A stretch of DNA of 5,059 nucleotides from an uncultured Selenomonadaceae bacterium (GTDB taxonomy: Bacteria; Bacillota; Negativicutes; Selenomonadales; Selenomonadaceae). The DNA lies in NCBI GenBank assembly GCA_905236595.1, contig CAJORE010000069.1, forward strand, positions 1 to 5,059, in the 5' to 3' direction. The first letter of the stretch is position 1; every line of letters starts with the position of its first letter. The notes beneath the pieces are model-generated. The model searched no databases. It saw only the letters and a program-made list of their open reading frames with translations, and was not told the origin of the DNA. The position numbers were made by a program, and so were the translations under genes. Shown in pieces: positions 1-5,059 of the stretch.

Positions 1-542
1 ATGTTCAGCTTGCGCGCTTCGGCTACGGCAATGCGTTCTTTGCGGGGATCCACGACGAACAACGCGCCGGGCAGACGTTTCATTTCTTTGATGCCGCCAA
101 GGTACTTGGTGAGTTTCGCCATTTCATGCCGCAGACGCATAACTTCCTTCTTCGTCAAGCGATCAAAAGTCCCGTCCTCTTCCATGGTTTCGAGTTCCTT
201 AAGACGGGCAACGCGCTTTTCGATGGTCTTAAAGTTCGTGAGCATACCGCCCAACCAACGCTCGTTCACATAGAACATACCGGCGCGAAGGGCTTCTTCC
301 TTCACGGAGTCGGCGGCTTGCTTTTTCGTGCCGACAAACAAGACGCTCTTGCCGGACTCGGCGATTTCGCGCATGAAGTTGTAAGCCTCGTCAACTTTAC
401 GCACGGTCTTTTGCAAGTCGATGATGTAAATGCCGTTGCGCTCGGTGAAGATGTATTTTGCCATCTTCGGGTTCCAGCGACGGGTTTGGTGTCCGAAATG
501 GACGCCCGCCTCCAAAAGCTGTTTCATGGAAATGACTGCCAT
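1..542 (-). CDS. rpsB: 30S ribosomal protein S2 (3' part outside window)
   Basis: Ribosomal protein S2, a component of the small ribosomal subunit needed for S1 binding and translation initiation. I translated the minus strand from the ATG at 542-540 and obtained 180 uninterrupted codons, then the window ends two bases into codon 181. The N-terminus [19 protein letters not shown] carries the first S2 signature, followed by RRWNPKM (residues 21-27), [11 protein letters not shown] (36-46), [12 protein letters not shown] (93-104), [20 protein letters not shown] (148-167) and [12 protein letters not shown] (169-180). The family is usually about 230-260 residues, so roughly the last quarter is missing only because of the edge. 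The start is fixed by GGGAGG at 556-551, eight bases upstream, and by the family's usual N-terminus. It has its own promoter at 709-681. By common bacterial order tsf (elongation factor Ts) would be expected next, beyond the left edge. Identification is essentially certain. Confidence 0.97.
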   Translation of the reverse strand, partial: MAVISMKQLLEAGVHFGHQTRRWNPKMAKYIFTERNGIYIIDLQKTVRKVDEAYNFMREIAESGKSVLFVGTKKQAADSVKEEALRAGMFYVNERWLGGMLTNFKTIEKRVARLKELETMEEDGTFDRLTKKEVMRLRHEMAKLTKYLGGIKEMKRLPGALFVVDPRKERIAVAEARKLN

Positions 543-674
543 TAAAAAAACCTCCCGTTAATACGTCGGCTCGCTTTCGGCTGCGTCACCGCCGTCTGCG
601 GCACGGGCAACCTTGTCCGAAGACCTCGCAAGCCTGTTTTCTTCCCGCCCACGAGAGCATACCCCGTGAGCATA
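543..674 (-). promoter_or_regulatory. rpsB 5' leader, predicted structured untranslated region
   Basis: If transcription starts about seven bases after the -10 box, rpsB has a leader of about 130 nt, long for a gene with such a simple promoter. Two hairpins can be drawn by hand. The first pairs GCTCACG (671-665) with CGTGGGC (653-647): seven pairs including one G-U, with an 11-base loop. The second is GUC-UUCG-GAC at 624-615, a C(UUCG)G tetraloop stem that may extend through UU/AA and GGC/GCC with an internal bulge. A shorter CGGC/GCCG stem is possible nearer the gene. In gammaproteobacteria S2 represses its own operon through the rpsB leader. That this leader does the same is inference, and I could not match it to a named leader family. 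Confidence 0.45.
551..556 (-). promoter_or_regulatory. Shine-Dalgarno site of rpsB
   Basis: On the minus strand GGGAGG lies eight bases before the rpsB ATG, with a TTTTTTTA spacer. This near-ideal site decides the start at 542. The run of seven T residues between the site and the start codon should keep the initiation region unpaired. Confidence 0.85.
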
Positions 675-680
675 AGTGCG

Positions 681-709
681 ATTATAACACATAGTGACGC
701 TTGGCACAA
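681..709 (-). promoter_or_regulatory. sigma70-type promoter with extended -10 driving rpsB
   Basis: On the minus strand there is a perfect -10 box TATAAT (686-681) preceded by TGT, giving the extended -10 pattern TGnTATAAT. A -35-like TTGTGC (709-704) lies 17 bases upstream. The -35 matches only the first three consensus positions, which the extended -10 could compensate for. The predicted start is around 674-673. The -35 lies only 27 bases after the methyltransferase stop codon, so the promoter fills the short gap between the two genes. Confidence 0.8.
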
Positions 710-736
710 ATAATTTTTCACGCCGACAAACAAACA

Positions 737-1489
737 TCACGTTTTTCGGGCATAGATGCCAAACAACGGGGCATCGTCAAAGCGAAGATTTTCGTCGCGG
801 CATACTCTTTGGGCAACATCGTCGTCATATTGCACGGCAAACCCCAAACCGGCCAAATATGCGGCGTCCCATGTGGGGCGGCGATGCGTGCTTATCCGGA
901 GCCTGTCTTTTATGTCGTTGCACTCGCGGATAAGTTCTTGGCGGATATTGGCATGAACGTCATTTTTGTCGTCCTTTTTAATGAATGTTGCTTCGCCGCG
1001 ATCCGCATCAAAATTCAGCAACATTCCTTGCGGCTTTAAGATGCGGCGCCATTCCCGGTACGCCGCCATAACGTCGGGGAGCGTCCAAGTGAGGTTGCGG
1101 CTTATTACCGCGTCGAAGGCCTCGTCGGCAAACTCCGTAGCTTGGGCATTCATCTTCCGCAAAACGGCGCGGCAACCGAACAGCGACAGATTCTTTTGCG
1201 CTTGCGCCAACATTTTTTCCGACATATCAATGCCCGTGACTTCATGCCCGGCTTGGGCAAGCAATACGGCGAAAAATCCGGCGCCGGTGCCAATATCAAG
1301 TATTTTCAGCTTTTGCTCATGCGGCAGATGTTCCGTCAACAACTCGCGCCACAAACGGGCATTGGCGCCGGTCAATTCCCGGCGGCGAACGCTGGCAAAA
1401 TCCTCGCTGCGAGTGTCCCAATAGCGTTCGATTCGCTTTGTTAAATCGGCGGTGTCGTCATAAATGTCGGTGTTCGCCAGTGGCATCAT
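737..1489 (-). CDS. class I SAM-dependent methyltransferase, importer-operon linked
   Basis: A 250-residue cytoplasmic methyltransferase with the Rossmann-like SAM fold. Motif I is LDIGTGAGF at residues 64-72 (D65, G67, G69, G71). The acidic residue ending strand 2 is D88 in VTGIDMS. The motif IV region is FDAVISRNLTWTLPD (125-139), followed by AYREWRRILKPQG (143-155), the usual post-motif of UbiE/type-11 methyltransferases. The C-terminal third (STHRRPTWD at 200-208 onward) is a probable substrate-specific region. The first ATG (1489) overlaps the upstream ATPase stop in an ATGATG arrangement. GGAGG at 1498-1494 is four bases from the first ATG and seven from the second (1486), so the second may be the true start, giving 249 residues. 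Tight coupling suggests a role with the importer, for example modifying a metal-binding small molecule. The substrate is unknown: small-molecule or quinone-type methylation cannot be told apart from sequence. Fold is confident, function is not. Confidence 0.88.
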   Translation of the reverse strand: MMPLANTDIYDDTADLTKRIERYWDTRSEDFASVRRRELTGANARLWRELLTEHLPHEQKLKILDIGTGAGFFAVLLAQAGHEVTGIDMSEKMLAQAQKNLSLFGCRAVLRKMNAQATEFADEAFDAVISRNLTWTLPDVMAAYREWRRILKPQGMLLNFDADRGEATFIKKDDKNDVHANIRQELIRECNDIKDRLRISTHRRPTWDAAYLAGLGFAVQYDDDVAQRVCRDENLRFDDAPLFGIYARKT

Positions 1490-2292
1490 GTTCCCTCCGT
1501 AACGGGCGGCGTCATCACCAAAGCCGCCGCCGCAAGTTCTTTCGTCCGGGGCGATTTTGCCCCGTAAATAATTTGTTGCGTAGTTCCTTCTTCGACAATC
1601 TTTCCGTTGTGCATTACGATTACCCGTTCGGCAATCCGCGTCAGCAACGCCAAATCATGCGTGATAAAGAGACAGGCTATTTGTTGCTCAAAGCAAAGGC
1701 GCCGCAGAAGGTCGATTGTTTTTGCCGCCACCGTCATATCCAAAGCGCTGGTGGCCTCGTCGCAAATCAGGAGCTTAGGGGATATGGCGACGGCGCGGGC
1801 TATGGCGGCGCGTTGACATTGGCCGCCGCTTAATTCATGGGGATAACGATCGGCAAAGGAAGGCGAAAGGCCAACCTCGGCCAACAAACAGCGGGTGCGT
1901 TCCTCCGTTTGCTTTCTGCCGAGTTCCGGGCGCAGGTTGCGCAAGGGTTCGGCAACGCTCCACCCGATTGTCTTGCGCGGGTCGAAGGATTCTTCCGGCA
2001 TTTGAAAAATCATTTGCATATTGGCATAAACGGTGCGAAGAGCGGCGCCTTTGGCATACGTTATGTCCCGGCCGCAAAGGAAAATCTGCCCGCTGTCGGG
2101 AGCGATAAATCCGGCGATTATTTTGGCAAGCGTGCTTTTCCCGCAACCGCTTTGGCCGACGATGCCGACACATTCTCCGGCATCGACGGCAAAGCTGACG
2201 TCATCCGTTGCAACGTATTTTTCAGACTTTGCAACAAAAACTTTTTTCAGGTTCCTTACTTCCAGAATATGTTCCATAACTTTATCTTTCAT
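1486..2292 (-). CDS. ABC importer ATP-binding protein, NikE/DppF-like
   Basis: One of two different ATPases powering a nickel/peptide-type ABC importer, located on the cytoplasmic face of the membrane. All nucleotide-binding motifs are present in 268 residues: Walker A GQSGCGKST (46-54), Q-loop glutamine Q97 in MIFQMPEESFDPRKTIG, signature LSGGQCQR (154-161), Walker B KLLICDE (173-179, catalytic E179), D-loop SALD (182-185) and the H-loop histidine H212 in FITHD. FDPRKTIG after the Q-loop is the pattern of the second ATPase (DppF/NikE/OppF). An in-frame stop lies just upstream, so the start is either ATG 2292 or ATG 2277 (MEHILEV); neither has a clear Shine-Dalgarno site. It follows the first ATPase by 31 bases, and its TGA overlaps the methyltransferase start. 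DEATSALD has Ala where importers usually have Pro. Cysteines fall in Walker A, the signature and Walker B. The substrate is set by the binding protein and is not readable here. Confidence 0.92.
   Translation of the reverse strand: MKDKVMEHILEVRNLKKVFVAKSEKYVATDDVSFAVDAGECVGIVGQSGCGKSTLAKIIAGFIAPDSGQIFLCGRDITYAKGAALRTVYANMQMIFQMPEESFDPRKTIGWSVAEPLRNLRPELGRKQTEERTRCLLAEVGLSPSFADRYPHELSGGQCQRAAIARAVAISPKLLICDEATSALDMTVAAKTIDLLRRLCFEQQIACLFITHDLALLTRIAERVIVMHNGKIVEEGTTQQIIYGAKSPRTKELAAAALVMTPPVTEGT
1493..1498 (-). promoter_or_regulatory. Shine-Dalgarno site of the methyltransferase, inside the ATPase gene
   Basis: GGAGGG on the minus strand lies within the last codons of the upstream ATPase (Glu-Gly before the stop). 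Spacing favours the second of the two adjacent ATG codons. It indicates that the methyltransferase is translated efficiently and in step with the importer ATPase. Confidence 0.7.
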
Positions 2293-2323
2293 ACGGCAAA
2301 GGCTTCATAACGCCCGGCACGGT

Positions 2324-3106
2324 TCACAGGCGCAAGCCCGGAACCGCCGCGATAAGTTCTTTGGTGTATTGCGCTTGCGGCCGACGAAAAATCTGCTCCT
2401 TCGCGCCATACTCCACCGGTTCGCCGTCGCGCATAACGAGGATATTATCCGCCATGTACCAAGCGACGCCCATGTTATGCGTAACAATGACAATGGCGAT
2501 ATTTTGCTGCCGTCGCAGTTCCATAAGTTCTTTGACGACGCTTAACTGCGTCACCGTGTCCAATGCCGACGTCGGTTCGTCGGCCAGCAACAATGCCGGC
2601 TTTAGAATAACCGCCGCCAAAATCCCGGCGCGTTGTCCCATCCCGCCCGACAGTCGGAAAGGAAATTCGTTCAAAACGGTTTCGGGCAGGTTTATGCGCT
2701 TCATGACGGCTTTGCTTTGCGCTGTAAATTCTTCGCGGCTCCAATCCGTATGTTCCCGCACGCTTTCGTAAATTTGTTCGCCGATGGTGCGAATCGGACA
2801 AAAGGACGCTCCCGCATTTTGAAAAATCATGGCTACGGTCGAGCCGGCAATTTCCCGGCGTCGTTCGGCGGGCGAAAGGCGGTAAATGTCCCGCCCGTAC
2901 AGCATGATGCGTCCGCCGCTTACCCTGCCGCCGCTTCCGAGCAATCCCTGGGCGGCTTTTAGGACGGTGCTTTTCCCGCTGCCGGATTCTCCGACGATGG
3001 CAAGAATTTCGCCGCAACGCACGCTAAAGCTCACGGAACGCACAACGGTTTGTCCGTTGTATGCAACCGACAGATTTTGTACGGCAAAAAAAGTCTCCTT
3101 GTTCAT
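2324..3106 (-). CDS. ABC importer ATP-binding protein, NikD/DppD-like
   Basis: The first of the two ATPases of the importer, 260 residues. Walker A is GESGSGKST (39-47), the Q-loop glutamine is Q96 in MIFQNAGASFCPIRTIGEQI, the signature is LSGGMGQR (152-159), Walker B is ALLLADE (171-177, catalytic E177), the D-loop is SALD (180-183) and the H-loop histidine is H210 in IVTHN. GGRI(M)LYGRDIYRLSP and the CPIRTIG segment are typical of DppD/NikD-type subunits; the C-terminal extension found in some relatives that carry an iron-sulphur cluster is absent. The gene begins eight bases after the binding-protein stop. The upstream TGAGAAC is a weak Shine-Dalgarno site, whereas a strong AAGGAG lies inside codons 3-4 with no usable in-frame start after it, so translation probably depends on coupling to the upstream gene. 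Family assignment is firm; nickel versus peptide specificity is open. Confidence 0.92.
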   Translation of the reverse strand: MNKETFFAVQNLSVAYNGQTVVRSVSFSVRCGEILAIVGESGSGKSTVLKAAQGLLGSGGRVSGGRIMLYGRDIYRLSPAERRREIAGSTVAMIFQNAGASFCPIRTIGEQIYESVREHTDWSREEFTAQSKAVMKRINLPETVLNEFPFRLSGGMGQRAGILAAVILKPALLLADEPTSALDTVTQLSVVKELMELRRQQNIAIVIVTHNMGVAWYMADNILVMRDGEPVEYGAKEQIFRRPQAQYTKELIAAVPGLRL

Positions 3107-3114
3107 AAAAGTTC

Positions 3115-4665
3115 TCAGCTATTCGCTTTTTTTAATTCCGGGCGAATTTCATAATAATCGGAAGGGTGCGCCGTAAAGCCTTCAATGTTCGGCTTCATCA
3201 CAAAAGTCATGCGCAGGTGCGATGCGTAAAACAAAGCGCAGTCATCCAATATTTGCTGGCTCATCTTTATCGCCAAAGCGGAACGGGCAGCGGCTCCGTA
3301 AGTGTTATGCAATTCGCGTTCCATCGCCGCGATTTGCGGGCTGTCATAAAAGCCGGCGTTATCCACGGCTCCGGGGACAATATGGCCGGTGAAATAATAT
3401 TCCGGATCGCCGGTGGGCGCCGTAACGATGGCTTTGGCGAAAATGTCATAGTCGCCGTTTTTCAGGAAGGCTTTGTAATTGTCGGTGGCATTGACGTTCA
3501 GTTTGATGCCGATTTTACTCAAACTAAACTGCACCGCCTCGGCCAAAAGCGGCAACTCTTGGCGCGACGTATACGTCAAATAATTAAGCTCTAAATTTTT
3601 TCCGTCCTTATCAACATAGCCGTCGCCATCGGTATCGCTGTACCCGGCTTCGGCCAAAAGTTTTTTGGCGCCGCCAAGATCATACGGCACGGCTCGAACA
3701 GTTTCATCACCGAAAGGAAGGGCGGCGGGGAAGGGGCCTACGGCCGGTGTCCCGTTGCCGGAAAGCAACACTTTGGTAAAGGCCTCCTTGTCAACGGCCA
3801 TTGATATGGCTTGGCGAATTCGGCGGTCTTGAAGTTCCGGCGTTTTATAGTTGAAGGCCGCTTGATAAACGCGGCTGGTGTCGGTTTGGCTGAGTTTATA
3901 TTTGGCTTCGTCTTGCTTGAACAATTCCAAACTTGAATAGGGCAGTCCTTGCGCGGCGTCAAGTTCGCCGTTTTGCATGGCCATGGTCAGCGTATCGCCG
4001 TCGGGGATGCTTTTCACGATTATTTTGTCCAAACTCGGCTTCACTTCGCCCCAATAATTTTCGTTGCGCACGAGATCAATTTGCGTGTCCGTCACCTTCA
4101 CCGCCTTGTAAGGGCCGGTGCCGACAACAATGCGGTCGTGTTCGCCCGCTTCTACGTCAATTATGCACCCGTAAGGATCGGAAAGATAATTGAGCAACGC
4201 CGGGACTTTTTCGGAAGAATGAATCGTCACGGTTTGCCCGTCGGCGGTTACGGAGTCGATTTTCAGATCCTTCGGAGCGCGATCGTGTTTGGCAAGGAGA
4301 TCTTCCAAACAGGCTTTCACCGCAGCGCCGGTTACTTTGTTGCCGTTGGAGAACACCGCATTGTCTTTTACGGTAATTTTTACCGTGTACTCGTCCGTTT
4401 GCTCAAAACCCTCGGCCAGCCACGGCACAAGGCGCATATTTTCGTCAAAACGGAACAGCGTTTCGCCGATGCCGTAACGAATGGTACTCCAACCAACATA
4501 GGATTCATGCGGATTCGTTCCGGCATTTTCCATGGCCGTGCCGTATGCGACGGTGCCGTAAACAAATGTGTTTTCTTCGGCGGTCTTGTGGCCGTTGCCG
4601 CATCCGGCAACGGCGGCGGCAACAAACAGCGCCGTAGCGGCGGCGATTATGTGTTTCTTGTTCAT
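3115..4665 (-). CDS. lipoprotein solute-binding protein, family 5 (nickel/peptide ABC importer)
   Basis: The ligand-capturing subunit of the importer, 516 residues, expected to be membrane-anchored outside the cytoplasm. A basic N-terminus (MNKK) and an Ala/Val-rich core lead to the lipobox VAGC, with C22 as the lipidated residue. The mature protein has the family-5 binding fold: LVPWLAEGFEQTDEYTVKI (79-97) near the family signature, GTGPYKAV (182-189), QAISMAVDKEAF (285-296), TYTSRQELPLLAEAVQ (364-379) and TAPTGDP (415-421). The sequence resembles the NikA-like branch (NPHESYVGWSTIRYG at 51-65) more than classic OppA, from memory. His428 in FTGHIVPG is a possible but unproven metal ligand. 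An Asp-rich loop DTDGDGYVDKDGK (344-356) looks like a calcium-binding loop. GGGGAGGA at 4678-4671 fixes the start. It sits between the permease and the ATPases rather than first in the operon. Family certain, ligand uncertain. Confidence 0.92.
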   Translation of the reverse strand: MNKKHIIAAATALFVAAAVAGCGNGHKTAEENTFVYGTVAYGTAMENAGTNPHESYVGWSTIRYGIGETLFRFDENMRLVPWLAEGFEQTDEYTVKITVKDNAVFSNGNKVTGAAVKACLEDLLAKHDRAPKDLKIDSVTADGQTVTIHSSEKVPALLNYLSDPYGCIIDVEAGEHDRIVVGTGPYKAVKVTDTQIDLVRNENYWGEVKPSLDKIIVKSIPDGDTLTMAMQNGELDAAQGLPYSSLELFKQDEAKYKLSQTDTSRVYQAAFNYKTPELQDRRIRQAISMAVDKEAFTKVLLSGNGTPAVGPFPAALPFGDETVRAVPYDLGGAKKLLAEAGYSDTDGDGYVDKDGKNLELNYLTYTSRQELPLLAEAVQFSLSKIGIKLNVNATDNYKAFLKNGDYDIFAKAIVTAPTGDPEYYFTGHIVPGAVDNAGFYDSPQIAAMERELHNTYGAAARSALAIKMSQQILDDCALFYASHLRMTFVMKPNIEGFTAHPSDYYEIRPELKKANS

Positions 4666-4670
4666 GATGT

Positions 4671-4678
4671 TCCTCCCC
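4671..4678 (-). promoter_or_regulatory. Shine-Dalgarno site of the solute-binding protein
   Basis: GGGGAGGA on the minus strand, five bases before the ATG at 4665, within the 22-base gap after the permease stop. It is the strongest such site in the importer operon, in keeping with the need to make binding protein in excess over the other subunits. The gap is too short to hold a clear promoter or terminator. Confidence 0.8.
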
Positions 4679-4687
4679 TAATAATTA

Positions 4688-5059
4688 TCATACTTGTCGC
4701 GGATCCATGACGTCGCGAAGTTTATCGCCCAAGAGATTAAACACCGCCACGGTCAAAAATATTGCCGTACCCGGGGCAAGGATTACCCAAGGCGCGGTTT
4801 GGAGCATACTGCGGCCATTGTTCATCATCGCTCCCCACTCGGCCGTCGGCGGCATGGCGCCAAGCCCCAAAAACGAAAGCCCCGCCAGCTCCATGATAAT
4901 CGTGCCGATGTCAAGCGTTGCCGTGACCAGAACCGGCCCCATGACGTTCGGCAACACATGGTGCCAAAGCACGGAGGCGGAGCTTGCGCCGGACATTTGC
5001 GCCGCTTGTATGTACGGCACTTCCGCGTTCACGGACAATACAAGCCCGCGGACAATCCG
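4688..5059 (-). CDS. ABC importer permease, DppC/NikC-like (5' part outside window)
   Basis: C-terminal 123 residues of an inner-membrane channel subunit; the frame is open to the right edge. The first visible residues are RIVRGLVLSVNAEVPYIQAA, which match the family immediately before its EAA loop, so the gene clearly starts beyond the window and the TTG at 5038-5036 is not its start. The EAA loop that docks to the ATPase is visible: QAAQMSGASS...HVLPN (visible residues 18-38). It is followed by a membrane segment from about PVLVTATLDIG to ELAGLSFLGLG (42-67), the family motif MPPTAEWGAMMNNGR (69-83), a last hydrophobic segment (about 90-110) and the terminal GDKLRDVMDPRQV. These C-terminal motifs are typical of the second permease (NikC/DppC). 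Its partner (NikB/DppB-like) is presumably just outside. TGA at 4690-4688 is 22 bases before the binding-protein gene. Confidence 0.93.
   Translation of the reverse strand, partial: RIVRGLVLSVNAEVPYIQAAQMSGASSASVLWHHVLPNVMGPVLVTATLDIGTIIMELAGLSFLGLGAMPPTAEWGAMMNNGRSMLQTAPWVILAPGTAIFLTVAVFNLLGDKLRDVMDPRQV

Noticed and set aside
126..545. A 139-codon plus-strand frame opposite rpsB.
   Set aside because: The minus strand encodes an intact, highly conserved S2 protein across this stretch; the plus-strand translation resembles no protein family.
330..733. 12-base direct repeat GCCGACAAACAA at 330-341 and 722-733.
   Set aside because: One such pair is about what chance predicts in 5 kb, and the flanks do not match.
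542..740. Minus-strand frames of 60-63 codons starting at 740 or 733 and running through the rpsB promoter.
   Set aside because: They span the -35 and -10 boxes, lack a good ribosome binding site and have no recognisable product. Only the part after 673 is mentioned, as a tentative leader frame.
755..775. Perfect 6-bp inverted repeat GATGCC/GGCATC with a 9-base loop near the end of the methyltransferase gene, considered as a terminator.
   Set aside because: It is within the coding sequence, the stem is short and no T-run follows on either strand.
966..1424. A 152-codon plus-strand frame within the methyltransferase gene.
   Set aside because: Shadow of the methyltransferase, which carries all expected SAM-binding motifs on the other strand.
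4688..4693. GTATGA half-site resembling the E. coli NikR operator (GTATGA-N16-TCATAC) at the permease stop.
   Set aside because: The sequence 16 bases further is AACATC, not TCATAC, and the site lies inside the operon, so it is a chance half-site.
3949..4710. A 253-codon plus-strand open frame opposite the solute-binding protein gene.
   Set aside because: It lies antisense to a gene with unambiguous family motifs, has no recognisable domain and no convincing ribosome binding site; long antisense frames are expected from the codon bias here.
5036..5038. TTG as the start codon of the permease.
   Set aside because: The frame stays open to the edge and the upstream residues (RIVRGLVL) continue the conserved permease sequence, so the gene is truncated by the window.

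Overview
The window is a compact bacterial stretch in which every supported gene lies on the minus strand, so transcription runs from high to low coordinates. Base composition is moderate, slightly above half G+C by eye. The Shine-Dalgarno sites are strong (GGGAGG, GGGGAGGA, GGAGGG) and the rpsB promoter is sigma70-like with an extended -10. The S2 sequence, the lipoprotein-type binding protein and the purine-rich ribosome binding sites suggest a member of the Bacillota. A Negativicutes-like anaerobe is my best guess, but this rests on recollection of family sequences and is only moderately supported.

Layout in transcription order. 5059-4688 is the C-terminal part of an inner-membrane permease of the DppC/NikC type, cut by the window edge. 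4665-3115 is a lipoprotein solute-binding protein of family 5 (nickel/dipeptide/oligopeptide type). 3106-2324 and 2292-1486 are the two ATPase subunits of the same importer, NikD/DppD-like and NikE/DppF-like. 1489-737 is a class I SAM-dependent methyltransferase whose start overlaps the stop of the second ATPase. Gaps between these genes are 22, 8 and 31 bases, then a 4-base overlap, so they look like one operon whose promoter and first permease gene lie beyond the right edge. No rho-independent terminator is visible after the methyltransferase.

736-543 is the only intergenic stretch of note. It holds a well-formed promoter (-35 at 709-704, -10 at 686-681, 17-base spacer), a predicted leader of about 130 nt with at least two hairpins, and a strong Shine-Dalgarno site. 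These precede rpsB (ribosomal protein S2), which starts at 542 and runs off the left edge after 180 codons.

How they work together. The binding protein would capture a ligand outside the cytoplasmic membrane (nickel or another metal complex, or a peptide), the permease pair would form the channel, and the two different ATPases would drive uptake. The methyltransferase is translationally tied to the last importer gene, which suggests it acts on the imported ligand or makes a small molecule needed for uptake; its substrate cannot be read from the sequence. rpsB is a housekeeping gene with its own promoter and is probably a neighbour rather than a partner, although readthrough from the importer operon looks possible.

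I see no RNA genes, insertion sequences, CRISPR arrays or attachment sites. The most interesting points are the importer-coupled methyltransferase, the structured rpsB leader, and the apparently unterminated junction between the two transcription units.
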